Shown piece after piece: positions 25,041 to 33,985 of a stretch of 64,000 nucleotides of DNA. The stretch spans positions 1-64,000 of the forward strand of contig CBDATZ010000003.1 of assembly GCA_965199845.1 (NCBI GenBank), given 5' to 3'. The stretch is from Ilyomonas sp965199845. GTDB lineage: Bacteria; Bacteroidota; Bacteroidia; Chitinophagales; Chitinophagaceae. The position numbers were made by a program, and so were the translations under genes. The first letter of the stretch is position 1. Every line of letters begins with the position of its first letter. The notes under the pieces were generated by a model. The model was not told the origin of the DNA. It ran no database searches and saw only the letters and a list, made by a program, of their open reading frames with translations.

Positions 25041-27005
25041 ATGAAACGATTGCTGTTGCTAACTTTTGTTCTGGTTTCTTTTTATTCCTTTTCGCAAAAG
25101 AAAATTCAGGTTTCTTCGCCGGATAAAAATCTTGTTTTCAATTTTACGTTGCTTCATTCGCAACCTGCTTACAGTATTTCTTATAAGTCGAAAATCTTGA
25201 TAAATAATTCAACATTAAGCCTTGATTTTGATAGTTTTTCTTTCTCAAAAAATATAAAGGTTGCTAATCCCATTTATCGCGATACAACAGAAGAATATGA
25301 TTTGATAACCGGCAAAACAAGTCATGTAAAAACACATTACAAAGAAGCGCTTATTCCGTTGTCGGATGCTTCGCAAAAGCGCATCAATATAAGAGTAAAA
25401 GTATTTGATGATGGTGTTGCGTTTCGCTATGAATTTCCTGAACAAAACAATTGGCAATCGTATGTATTAACGAACGAGAATACAACGTTCCGGTTAAACG
25501 GAAACCCGGTTGTACATACGCTTATGTTTGATAATTATACATCATCGCACGAAGGTGTTTATCAAACCTTATCTTATAATAATTTGGTACCAGATACTTT
25601 GCTTGATATGCCGGCTTTATTCGAGTTTCCAGATAGCATTTATATGTCAATTACAGAAGCTGCTTTGGTAAATTATGCAGGCATGTATTTAAGTAAAGAA
25701 GGCGATAAATTAACCAGCAAATTATCACCTTTGCCCGGGCAAACATCTGTTAAAGTAAAAGCTGATTTGCCACACAAAACGCCCTGGCGTGTAATGCTGA
25801 TAAGCGATCGGGTAGGAGCGTTGGTTGAAAGCAATATTCTTACAACACTAAATGAACCTTCTAAAATAAAAGACTGGAGTTGGTTAAAGCCTGGTAAAAC
25901 AACGTTTCCGTGGTGGAATGGAAATGTAGTTCCTGATACGATAAATGCGCCGGGAAATAACTTTGTCACAAATCAATATTATATTGATTTCTGTGCAAGA
26001 AATAATATTCAATCTCATTCTGTTGTTGAATACGGTTTGCATCAGTGGTATGTAGATGATGGTGTAAATTTTCAACCCGGACCACATCCGGATGTAACAA
26101 AACCGGTTCCGGGTTTGGATATGAAACAGATTTGCGATTATGCGCACAGCAAAGGTGTTGATGTTCGTGTCTGGGTTCATTTTTATGCGCTGTATCCAAA
26201 GCTGGATAGTGCTTTTACGATTTTTGAAAAATGGGGATTGTCGGGAATGATGGTTGATTTTATGGACAGAGACGATCAGCAAATGGTAAATATGCAGGAA
26301 GAAATTTTACAAAAAGCTGCCGCGCATCATTTACACATACAATTCCATGGCGCTTATAAACCAACCGGCCAGAGCCGGACATATCCGAATGAGTTTACAA
26401 GAGAAGGAACGCGCAATTACGAAGTAGATAAATGGGATAGGGAAGGCATATCACCAGACCATGATATAACAATGCCGTTTACACGCGGCTTGGCCGGCGC
26501 AAGCGATTATCATTTAGGTGGTTTTCGTGCCGTGCCGCAAGATAAATTTCGTGCACAATTTACACGTCCTTTAATGTTGGGAACACGTTGTCACATGTTA
26601 GCGATGTACGTCGTATTGGAAACCAATTTAGGAATGGTTTGCGATTATCCCGAAGCGTATGAAGGACAAGACGGTTTTGACTTTATAAAAGAAGTGCCAA
26701 CTACGTGGGACGAAACCAAAGTGCTTGATGCGAAAGTGAATGAGTACATTACCATTGCCCGAAGAAAAGGAACTGATTGGTATGTAGGAACCATTACAAA
26801 TCACGCAGCGCGTGATATTGCCGTGCCTTTGTCTTTTTTACAAGACGGAAAATATACGGTTGATATTTACAGCGATGCAAAGGATACAGACTCTCAGCCA
26901 AATCATTTACAAAAACAAACTAAAACAGTAACAAATAAAGAGTTGATTCCTTTGCATATTGCGTCTGGTGGTGGCGAAGTCATGCGGATTTCATTCAATC
27001 AATAA
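25041..27005 (+). CDS. Secreted glycoside hydrolase family 97 enzyme
   Basis: 654 residues with an N-terminal signal peptide (cleavage near FSQ) and the GH97 architecture: beta-sandwich N-terminal domain, central barrel and short C-terminal beta domain. In the barrel VDFMDRDDQ (Asp about residue 404) and FTREGTRNYE (Glu about residue 455) fit the nucleophile and acid/base of the retaining GH97 alpha-galactosidase-like branch rather than the inverting SusB branch; this branch call is from motif memory. No SusC/SusD pair is adjacent, so the gene is not in a classical polysaccharide locus here. Confidence 0.85.
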   Translation: MKRLLLLTFVLVSFYSFSQKKIQVSSPDKNLVFNFTLLHSQPAYSISYKSKILINNSTLSLDFDSFSFSKNIKVANPIYRDTTEEYDLITGKTSHVKTHYKEALIPLSDASQKRINIRVKVFDDGVAFRYEFPEQNNWQSYVLTNENTTFRLNGNPVVHTLMFDNYTSSHEGVYQTLSYNNLVPDTLLDMPALFEFPDSIYMSITEAALVNYAGMYLSKEGDKLTSKLSPLPGQTSVKVKADLPHKTPWRVMLISDRVGALVESNILTTLNEPSKIKDWSWLKPGKTTFPWWNGNVVPDTINAPGNNFVTNQYYIDFCARNNIQSHSVVEYGLHQWYVDDGVNFQPGPHPDVTKPVPGLDMKQICDYAHSKGVDVRVWVHFYALYPKLDSAFTIFEKWGLSGMMVDFMDRDDQQMVNMQEEILQKAAAHHLHIQFHGAYKPTGQSRTYPNEFTREGTRNYEVDKWDREGISPDHDITMPFTRGLAGASDYHLGGFRAVPQDKFRAQFTRPLMLGTRCHMLAMYVVLETNLGMVCDYPEAYEGQDGFDFIKEVPTTWDETKVLDAKVNEYITIARRKGTDWYVGTITNHAARDIAVPLSFLQDGKYTVDIYSDAKDTDSQPNHLQKQTKTVTNKELIPLHIASGGGEVMRISFNQ

Positions 27006-27045
27006 AACAAAAAGTAAAGTAGCTCTATATATAAATACTATCATC

Positions 27046-27087
27046 AAATAAGCCTCGTAAGATTTGTAAATCTTACGAGGCTTATTT
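27046..27087. terminator. Long perfect hairpin between converging genes
   Basis: Arms 27046-27065 and 27068-27087 are 20-base perfect complements (starting AAATAAGCCTCGTAAG) around a 2-base loop GT. It lies between the converging GH97 and lutB genes and can terminate both. The arms are longer than an ordinary terminator needs, so it may also be a dispersed repeat. Confidence 0.75.
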
Positions 27088-27112
27088 CGCCTAATAAACT
27101 CTTGTAGTTAAC

Positions 27113-28513
27113 TTATTTCCCGATCATTTTCTGATCTGCTTTGTGTTTATCCTTCCACATTTCATTAAATGTTTTATCGCTGAAATTCAAGTCGGCTCTG
27201 TGTTTCTTCCAACTGGTAAATACATTATTGATAAAAGCATTTTTCAGTTTTCCATTGCCCATATTCATCATCTTGCGGTTCAGGCTTGCCATTTTCCAGC
27301 CTTTCCAGGCAATCTTTTCCGCCCATTTACTTTCGCCTTCTTCCACCGATTCATAACGGTTTTCGAGAAGCAGTTCATGAAGATTAATTCTTACCGGACA
27401 AACCTCGGTACAATTGCCGCAGAGGCTCGACGCATAACTTAAATGTTTGTATTCATCCAGGTTTTTTAAATGTGGAGTAATTACACTGCCAATCGGTCCG
27501 CTATATGTTGTATTGTATGTATGTCCGCCAATATTTTTATAAACCGGGCAGGCATTTAAACAAGCGCCGCAGCGAATACAATACATCGCTTCGCGTGTTT
27601 TGGTGTTGGCTAATAAGTTGGTTCTGCCATTGTCTAACAAAATCACATACATTTCTTCCGGCCCATCTATTTCGTTGGCTTGTTTGGGACCTGTAATGAT
27701 GGTATTGTAAGATGTAATTTTTTGTCCTGTTCCAAACGTTGCAAGCAATGGCCAAAAAAGATGCAAATCGTTTATAGAAGGAATGACTTTCTCGATTCCA
27801 ACCACTACAATATGCGTTTTTGGACACGCACAACTTAAACGCGCGTTACCTTCGTTTTCAGAAACCGCAACGCCTCCAATATCAGCGAGAATAAAGTTAG
27901 CACCCGTTACACCCACTTCTGCGGTTGTATATTTTTTTCGCAATAAATCTCGGGTATAAAGCGTCAATTCTTCGGGCGTTAACGAAGTTGATGTGCCAAA
28001 TTTTTTGTTATATAAAAGCGCAATATCTTCTTTGCTTTTGTGCATCGCTGGTGTAACGATATGATATGGCGGTTCTTCATCCAATTGCTGAATATATTCA
28101 CCCAAATCTGTTTCTACACTTTCTATTCCAAGCTTTTCAAGGTGCTTGTTCAGATGGATTTCTTCCGTTACCATGCTCTTACTTTTCACCAGCGTTTTGC
28201 ATTCTTTTTCAATACAGATTTTTTCAATTTGTGCCAATGCCTGCTCGCCGGTTTCAGCCCATAACACTTTAGCGCCGCGAGATGTGATTTGTTGCTCAAA
28301 ACGCTCCAGATAATTGTCTAACGATTCCATCGCTTTCCACTTGCGGTTCTTGGCGAGTTCGCGTGCCGGCATCAGTTTATCAAACTGTTCTTTACCTTGC
28401 GGAACAACAGCATTGTATTTACCAATATTAAAATTGATGGTGCGACGATGCGCAAGGTCGGCGGCTTTGAGAGTGCTTTTTGCAATGAATGATGCAGCTG
28501 TATCGTTACTCAT
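27113..28513 (-). CDS. lutB: Lactate-utilisation iron-sulfur protein LutB
   Basis: Subunit of the LutABC L-lactate oxidation complex, with an N-terminal LUD domain and ferredoxin-type clusters. Cys312, Cys315, Cys318 and Cys322 (CIRCGACLNACPVY) and a second set Cys365, Cys368 and Cys372 (CGNCTEVCP) are visible. 466 residues, as usual. lutA and lutC are not adjacent: the only neighbour on the same strand is the DUF3109 gene, 5 bp upstream. Function in lactate use is therefore by family; partners must be elsewhere. Confidence 0.88.
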   Translation of the reverse strand: MSNDTAASFIAKSTLKAADLAHRRTINFNIGKYNAVVPQGKEQFDKLMPARELAKNRKWKAMESLDNYLERFEQQITSRGAKVLWAETGEQALAQIEKICIEKECKTLVKSKSMVTEEIHLNKHLEKLGIESVETDLGEYIQQLDEEPPYHIVTPAMHKSKEDIALLYNKKFGTSTSLTPEELTLYTRDLLRKKYTTAEVGVTGANFILADIGGVAVSENEGNARLSCACPKTHIVVVGIEKVIPSINDLHLFWPLLATFGTGQKITSYNTIITGPKQANEIDGPEEMYVILLDNGRTNLLANTKTREAMYCIRCGACLNACPVYKNIGGHTYNTTYSGPIGSVITPHLKNLDEYKHLSYASSLCGNCTEVCPVRINLHELLLENRYESVEEGESKWAEKIAWKGWKMASLNRKMMNMGNGKLKNAFINNVFTSWKKHRADLNFSDKTFNEMWKDKHKADQKMIGK

Positions 28514-28518
28514 AATTC

Positions 28519-29100
28519 TTACTTTTCTAAATGCTCCGCGCTGGCAGCAAGTGCTTTGTAAAACTCTCCGCCGTATTTATTAATTAAAGCTTCTTTTAAA
28601 AATATATATACCGGAACTTGTAGTTGCTTGCCTAATTTGCAGGCAGCTTTGCATAAGTCTTGTCGCGGTTCATAATTCACGTATTCAAGGTCATCGTCCT
28701 GCCGGCTTTTTTGAATTCGAATGGGAAACAAATGGCAACTGATTGGTTTTTTCCATTTTAATTTGCCATCATAAAATGCCTGTTCAATACCGCATTTGAT
28801 AATGCCTTTTTCATCGCGAATTCCATAGGCGCACATAGCTCCGTGTATGGTTGGTGTTACCCAGCCAAAATCTTTATCATATAAATATTTTCCCTGCTTC
28901 TCTATTTCCTTAGTTCCTTCTTTGGTAAGATATGGTTTGATGACTTCATAATTGTTAATCAGCTCTTTTAGTTCATCTATTTCAAGCGGCGCACCGGCAT
29001 CGCCATCTTCGCAGCAGCCGCCTTTGCACTTGGTTAAATCACACACAAACTGCGCCTGCAAAACTTCATCACTAATCAGTTTATTATCTATCGCTACCAA
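28519..29100 (-). CDS. DUF3109 family cysteine-rich protein
   Basis: 193 residues with eight or more conserved-looking Cys, beginning FVCDLTKCKGGCCEDGDAG, then GAMCAYG, IIKCGIEQAFYDG, ISCHLFPI and DLCKAACKLG. The pattern is that of the DUF3109 family, which probably binds a metal or iron-sulfur cluster. The frame opens with TTG at 29098-29100, giving (M)VAIDNKLISDEVLQAQ, which matches the family's usual beginning; no in-frame ATG lies nearby. It precedes lutB in the same transcript, only 5 bp apart. Confidence 0.75.
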   Translation of the reverse strand: MVAIDNKLISDEVLQAQFVCDLTKCKGGCCEDGDAGAPLEIDELKELINNYEVIKPYLTKEGTKEIEKQGKYLYDKDFGWVTPTIHGAMCAYGIRDEKGIIKCGIEQAFYDGKLKWKKPISCHLFPIRIQKSRQDDDLEYVNYEPRQDLCKAACKLGKQLQVPVYIFLKEALINKYGGEFYKALAASAEHLEK

Positions 29101-29259
29101 GACAATGATTTCTTACAAAGTTAGGCGAATCGGAATAGCAGAAACTGATAAAATTGTTTTTGTAAAAGATACAGGTTTAGTAAAAAAGTTATTGTTTTCA
29201 ATTCTTATAAACAAAACGGAATGGCGTATAGTTCTTGCTGCCTGTTTTGAAAAAAGTGT

Positions 29260-29745
29260 ATGCAGAAAAGGCATTGGTATTTTACGGTTTTATTGGGTTT
29301 CTTTTTTTTCTGTTCTTCTCTTGTGTTTGCACAAGATTCAGGAGACAATATGCAAACGCTTCTTCAATCTAAAAATTATACGTTTACGGCACAATACGCG
29401 CAACCACTTAGCGGGAAACAAATTAGTCTCACAACATTTTATACCGTAACTATCAGGCATGATTCTTTGATTTGTGATCTTCCTTATTATGGAGTGGCTT
29501 ATATAGCGCCGATGGATCCGTCGAAAAATGATTTGCATTTTACTTCGACGCATTATGATTACAATGTTCAGCCGGCTAAGCGCGGCAGATTTGTTGTTAC
29601 CATAAAAATTAATGATCGAACCGCTGTTCAGCAAATGTATCTGAGTGTTTCGAAGAAAGGTTTTGCATCATTACAAGTGACACCGACAAATAAACAGGCA
29701 ATTTCTTATTATGGCAAGGTTGACGAAATTATGAAGGCAAAATAA
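29260..29745 (+). CDS. DUF4251 family secreted protein
   Basis: 161 residues with a signal peptide (MQKRHWYFTVLLGFFFFCSSLVFAQ). The mature part matches the DUF4251 pattern: a helix (MQTLLQSKNYTF), then DSLICDLPYYGVAYIAPM and a beta-rich C-terminal half. These are Bacteroidota envelope proteins of unknown function. Single gene, convergent with the DUF922-like gene. Confidence 0.75.
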   Translation: MQKRHWYFTVLLGFFFFCSSLVFAQDSGDNMQTLLQSKNYTFTAQYAQPLSGKQISLTTFYTVTIRHDSLICDLPYYGVAYIAPMDPSKNDLHFTSTHYDYNVQPAKRGRFVVTIKINDRTAVQQMYLSVSKKGFASLQVTPTNKQAISYYGKVDEIMKAK

Positions 29746-29755
29746 AGCGAAGGTG

Positions 29756-30331
29756 TTACTTACTATAATTACAGGTAGAAAGTTCATCCAATAACATCTG
29801 AATATTGTTGTTCCATTTTGACTGTTCTTTTTTGTTCAGCATGTGGTTTGTTTCAATATCATATTGGTCTTCCATTTTGATAAACGACTGCAAAATTATA
29901 TTCGCTATTGAATCTACCTGTAACGAATAATTTCTTTTTAAGAAGACTGTTGCAGTCTGCGTTTCTTTCAAAGTTTTTGCACATATAACAGCAATGTCAT
30001 AATGCCTTTGTTCATGACACAATAGATCTTCTGATGTTTTATCTTTTTTTACCCATGATGAATAATTCTGAAATACAGGCGTCGTTTGGAAAGAAAGGAA
30101 AGCCGTATCAGCATGAAAGGAATCAACCTTAGTTCTATAATTAACCAACCAGTGAGTCATGGCTGAAAAAGTTGATATTGAGTCTGCTTTTCCCTCAAAA
30201 TCTGTCCATTCCAATTTTCGGTTAGTGATAACTCTGCCAATTGTAACCTGAGCAAATGTTACAATACAAGTGTATTGGCAAACAATGGCAAGCAAAGCAA
30301 ATTTGTTTTTTAGCAAAAAAACCAAACTCAT
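29756..30331 (-). CDS. DUF922-like secreted putative zinc protease
   Basis: 191 residues from ATG 30329-30331, with a signal peptide ending CIVTFAQ. LEWTDFEGKAD in the first third, the metal-site-like LLCHEQRHYDIA (HExxH) and the late YDIETNHMLNKKEQSKW segment follow the pattern of the DUF922 / predicted secreted Zn-dependent protease family. Activity is not shown. The frame is open upstream to Met 30391, but that would read through the fusA terminator, so the internal start is chosen. Confidence 0.65.
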   Translation of the reverse strand: MSLVFLLKNKFALLAIVCQYTCIVTFAQVTIGRVITNRKLEWTDFEGKADSISTFSAMTHWLVNYRTKVDSFHADTAFLSFQTTPVFQNYSSWVKKDKTSEDLLCHEQRHYDIAVICAKTLKETQTATVFLKRNYSLQVDSIANIILQSFIKMEDQYDIETNHMLNKKEQSKWNNNIQMLLDELSTCNYSK

Positions 30332-30361
30332 TTCCAAATATAAACAAATCAACAAAACAAA

Positions 30362-30389
30362 AAGCCCGTTCATCACTGAACGGGCTTTC
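30362..30389 (-). terminator. fusA terminator
   Basis: AAAGCCCGTTCA (30362-30373) pairs perfectly with TGAACGGGCTTT (30378-30389) around TCAC; on the minus strand T residues follow. It lies 38 bp behind fusA. Confidence 0.85.
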
Positions 30390-30427
30390 ATATATTAATA
30401 CCGAATACTTATTACTTACTACAATAC

Positions 30428-32578
30428 CTAATCTTCAACCTTCACTTTACCTTTGCTCTTTGCAATTACTTCTTCAGCGATATTGTTTGGAGCCGGAGAG
30501 TAATGGCTAAACTCCATCGTAGAAGTTGCACGACCAGAAGAAAGTGAACGAAGCTGGGTTACATAACCAAACATTTCGCTTAACGGCACTTTGGCTTTAA
30601 TAACCTGCAGGTTAGCACGGCTATCCATACCTTCCAGCATACCGCGCCTGCGGTTTAAGTCACCGGTTACATCACCCATGTATTGGTCTGGTGTCAGAAC
30701 TTCCACTCTCATGATTGGTTCCAGCAATGTTGGTTTTGCTTTGCGACCTGCTTCACGGAAGGCAGATTTCGCGCAAAGTTCAAACGACATAGCATCAGAA
30801 TCCACATCGTGGTAGCTGCCATCAAATACACGAACTTTCATGTTATTAACGGGGTAACCAGCCAAGACACCTGTAGTCATTGAGGTTTCAAAGCCTTTGT
30901 TGATTGCCGGAACAAATTCTTTAGGAATTGATCCGCCAAAAATATCGTTCACAAACTGGAAGTGTTTGCCTTCGTTTTCTTTCAGCCATTCTTCATCTGC
31001 AGGTCCGATTTCAAACTGAATATCGGCAAATTTACCACGACCACCTGACTGCTTTTTCAGCACTTCGCGGTGTTCGATTGTTTTGCCAAACGATTCTTTA
31101 TATGCTACCTGCGGCGCGCCCTGGTTTACTTCCACCTTAAACTCACGACGCATACGGTCAATGATGATTTCAAGGTGTAATTCGCCCATTCCACGAAGAA
31201 TGGTCTGACCGGTGTCTTCATCTGTATTTACACGTAATGTAGGATCTTCTTCTACCAGTTTAGAAATCGCCAATCCCATTTTATCTACGTCAGCCTGCGT
31301 TTTCGGCTCAACCGCAATTGCGATTACCGGTTCCGGAATAAACATATTTTCCAGCGTGATCGGGTGATTTTCATCACACAAAGTATCGCCGGTTTTAATT
31401 TCTTTAAAACCAACTGCCGCCGCAATATCACCGGCTTCAATAAAATCAATCGGGTTCTGCTTGTTTGCAAACATCTTCATAATACGGCTGATACGCTCTT
31501 TCTTGCCGCTTCTTACGTTCAATACATAAGAACCTGCGTCAAGATGACCGCTGTAACAACGGAAGAATGCCAAACGCCCTACGAAAGGATCGGTCATGAT
31601 TTTGAAAGCCAACGCTGCAAACGGAGCTTTTGGATCTGGCTTGCGCGTTTCTTCAGCACCTGTATCCGGATTGGTACCAACGGTATCTTCAATATCCAAA
31701 GGACCAGGTAAGTAACGGCAAACCGCATCCAGTGCAGTTTGTACACCTTTATTTTTGAATGAAGAACCACACATCATCGGCACGATGCTCAAATCAATAC
31801 AAGCCTTACGGATGGCTTCATGAACTTCAGCTTCTGTAATGGTGTTTGGATCGTCAAAGAATTTCTCCAGCAATTTATCATCATATTCAGCCACCGCTTC
31901 AATCAGGTTTTGACGCCATTCTTCAGCTTCAGCCTGCATATCTGCCGGCACTTCAATTTCATCGAAGGTCATACCTTCTGTTTCCATGTGCCAGATAATA
32001 CCTTTCATTTTAATCAGGTCAACCACGCCTTTAAAGTCGTCTTCAGCGCCAATCGGCAATTGAAGCGGAACGGCTTTCGCGCCCAGCATGTCCTTTACCT
32101 GCTGAACCACCATCAGGAAGTCGGCACCGCTACGATCCATTTTGTTTACGAAACCAATGCGCGGAACTTTATAACGGTTTGCCTGGCGCCATACGGTTTC
32201 AGATTGTGGTTCTACACCATCAACCGCAGAAAACAGCGCGATCAAACCATCCAGCACACGCATAGAACGTTCTACCTCTACGGTAAAATCTACGTGACCC
32301 GGTGTATCAATGATATTAAAATAGTAGCTTTTTGTTTCTGGTGTATCCTTACCTTTCAGCGTCGGGAATTTCCACTGGCAGCTAACGGCAGCCGAGGTAA
32401 TGGTAATACCTCTTTCTTTTTCCTGCTCCATCCAGTCGGTAGTAGCGGCACCATCGTGCACTTCCCCGATTTTATGAATCATACCGGTGTAGCGCAGGAT
32501 ACGCTCGGTAGTTGTGGTTTTGCCTGCATCAATGTGGGCAGCAATACCAAAGTTGCGTTGAAATTTTAAGTCCGCCAT
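30428..32578 (-). CDS. fusA: Elongation factor G
   Basis: Translocation GTPase of protein synthesis. The GTPase motifs AHIDAGKTTTTERIL (P loop), DTPGHVDF and NKMDRSGAD are intact, and the domain II to V sequence is complete through MFGYVTQLRSLSSGRATSTM. 716 residues, a normal EF-G length. It stands alone here, away from the rpsL-rpsG-tuf cluster common in other phyla, so it may be either the main or a second EF-G; the canonical sequence favours a working translation factor. Confidence 0.95.
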   Translation of the reverse strand: MADLKFQRNFGIAAHIDAGKTTTTERILRYTGMIHKIGEVHDGAATTDWMEQEKERGITITSAAVSCQWKFPTLKGKDTPETKSYYFNIIDTPGHVDFTVEVERSMRVLDGLIALFSAVDGVEPQSETVWRQANRYKVPRIGFVNKMDRSGADFLMVVQQVKDMLGAKAVPLQLPIGAEDDFKGVVDLIKMKGIIWHMETEGMTFDEIEVPADMQAEAEEWRQNLIEAVAEYDDKLLEKFFDDPNTITEAEVHEAIRKACIDLSIVPMMCGSSFKNKGVQTALDAVCRYLPGPLDIEDTVGTNPDTGAEETRKPDPKAPFAALAFKIMTDPFVGRLAFFRCYSGHLDAGSYVLNVRSGKKERISRIMKMFANKQNPIDFIEAGDIAAAVGFKEIKTGDTLCDENHPITLENMFIPEPVIAIAVEPKTQADVDKMGLAISKLVEEDPTLRVNTDEDTGQTILRGMGELHLEIIIDRMRREFKVEVNQGAPQVAYKESFGKTIEHREVLKKQSGGRGKFADIQFEIGPADEEWLKENEGKHFQFVNDIFGGSIPKEFVPAINKGFETSMTTGVLAGYPVNNMKVRVFDGSYHDVDSDAMSFELCAKSAFREAGRKAKPTLLEPIMRVEVLTPDQYMGDVTGDLNRRRGMLEGMDSRANLQVIKAKVPLSEMFGYVTQLRSLSSGRATSTMEFSHYSPAPNNIAEEVIAKSKGKVKVED

Positions 32579-32775
32579 AAAGGTCTTCTTTTACTAAATT
32601 TTAAGTTCGCGAAGGTATGAAATTTTTTTGGTGTGTTGGTAATGATTTAGGCTAATTGATTAGAATGGAATTGTTAAGGTTTGGGGAGGAAATTTGTAAT
32701 TGCATTTTAATTTTAATTATTCTTGATTTAATACAAAAAGTGTTAGTTTTATTGTAAAATAAAAACTTTAAACTC

Positions 32776-33531
32776 ATAAAAAATCAGGTAGCAAAACTCA
32801 GATTATGGTTATGTCTTGTATTGTTAATTATTGTTACCTCTACTTATTTTGCTTGTAAAAAGGGTGTCTTAGAAGCTAATAATGAGACATATAACACGCA
32901 TGAATCAAGCATACAATCTAACTCAGTTACAAACAGTCAGACCCATTATTTATTTAGTAATGAAGTAACATCAGAAGTTGTTTTGAATAATACTTCAACC
33001 TTAGTTACAGCCTATAAATCTTCAAACGATTATTTGCAATTACCACAAAATATTCAAAACCAAGTAAATAATCGCAATCCCACTCAAATCAACTATGATA
33101 GTGCTAAAATACATGTTATGATATACACATTAAATAAACCAAACAGTAGTTTTACATATAATACTTTAGCTGTTTACGAATATCAGAATAAATTTCTATC
33201 ATTAATTGTAAAAAATGAAAAGCTTGCTAATGGTTTTGCTCATATTAGTTTCACAAATTTATCTGGAAATGTTTACTTTGATTTTCAAGTAAACCTGCAA
33301 AATATGGTAGGCAAAATTAATTTCACATCAAATATACTATTTGAAAAAATTGCTCCTCGAACTGGTACACAAAGGGCTGAGCCAACTTGTATGCAAAGTA
33401 CATCAACATTTTCTGACTGTTTATCTTGTGCTATCTCGGAGTGTGTTAGTGATTGGGTATGTGGATTGGCTTGTGGACTGGAATCTCCAAGTTGTTTAAC
33501 AGTTTGGACAGTAGCTTGCGCTATAGATTAA
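32776..33531 (+). CDS. Lipoprotein with eight-cysteine C-terminal tail; candidate bacteriocin/toxin
   Basis: The open frame runs from 32758 and encodes, without any ATG, GTG or TTG, a perfect lipoprotein signal: KLRLWLCLVLLIIVTSTYFAC. The first standard start (TTG 32821) would leave only 11 residues before the lipid Cys. ATA at 32776 is the best placed start, giving 251 residues. The middle is polar, Asn/Ser/Thr-rich and unknown. The last 46 residues carry eight Cys in a pattern (DCLSCAISECVSDWVCGLAC...SC...AC) resembling Cys-rich bacteriocin cores such as the halocin C8 type; this is an eye-level resemblance. A two-helix membrane protein follows 16 bp downstream. Confidence 0.6.
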   Translation: MKNQVAKLRLWLCLVLLIIVTSTYFACKKGVLEANNETYNTHESSIQSNSVTNSQTHYLFSNEVTSEVVLNNTSTLVTAYKSSNDYLQLPQNIQNQVNNRNPTQINYDSAKIHVMIYTLNKPNSSFTYNTLAVYEYQNKFLSLIVKNEKLANGFAHISFTNLSGNVYFDFQVNLQNMVGKINFTSNILFEKIAPRTGTQRAEPTCMQSTSTFSDCLSCAISECVSDWVCGLACGLESPSCLTVWTVACAID

Positions 33532-33547
33532 TTATAAAAATACTTTT

Positions 33548-33736
33548 ATGAAAGTACTGCAATTTAAGATGTATTCTGGATTTATTGTAGGCTTTATTTG
33601 TATTTTGATCGGAGCCTACTTAATTGTTGCTTCTACGAATAAGCCTGTTCGTGACTTTTTCTTTTTAGCTGGAATTTTATCTGAAGCATATTCATTATTA
33701 ATCCTTATAATGATAAAGAGATATAAAACAAATTAA
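33548..33736 (+). CDS. Two-helix small membrane protein, candidate immunity partner
   Basis: 62 residues with two hydrophobic helices (about 10-28 and 36-54), a basic N terminus (MKVLQFKMYSG) and a basic tail (MIKRYKTN). It is directly behind the cysteine-rich lipoprotein gene (16 bp) and before a strong hairpin, so both are probably one transcript. Small basic two-helix proteins next to secreted Cys-rich peptides are often immunity proteins; here that is inference from position only. The start is ATG at 33548. Confidence 0.55.
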   Translation: MKVLQFKMYSGFIVGFICILIGAYLIVASTNKPVRDFFFLAGILSEAYSLLILIMIKRYKTN

Positions 33737-33780
33737 TAATGACGAATAAGAGCTAATGTTTAATCTCGTATTTTGTTATA

Positions 33781-33831
33781 AGTTTAGTAAATAATTAAGT
33801 AGTACGATACTACTTAATTATTTACTAAACT
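33781..33831. terminator. 24-bp perfect inverted repeat (hairpin)
   Basis: Arms 33781-33804 and 33808-33831 are perfect complements around the loop CGA; the arm core is TTTAGTAAATAATTAAG. It follows the two-helix gene by 45 bp and probably ends that transcript. It lacks a long T run, and such long arms could also mark an insertion boundary. Confidence 0.65.
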
Positions 33832-33985
33832 AAATTTAATTCGCTGTAGTTCGTTTTTATTTTTAACTCGCTCATACACATATACTAACTGTATCCATTC
33901 ATTTCTTAAGTTAGCTTTTCTTTAAATACATAAAATCCATTTTAACCATCATTTCGAAATTTGATTATGCAATAAACTAGAAATT

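Noticed and set aside
28952..29449. Plus-strand frame before the DUF4251 gene
   Set aside because: Crosses the DUF3109 gene antisense and overlaps the DUF4251 signal peptide in another frame; no domain.
30332..30391. N-terminal extension of the DUF922-like gene
   Set aside because: Would translate through the perfect fusA terminator hairpin and places extra sequence before a good signal peptide.
31820..32569. 250-codon plus-strand frame inside fusA
   Set aside because: Antisense to a strongly conserved gene; the sequence has no domain and only reflects codon use on the other strand.
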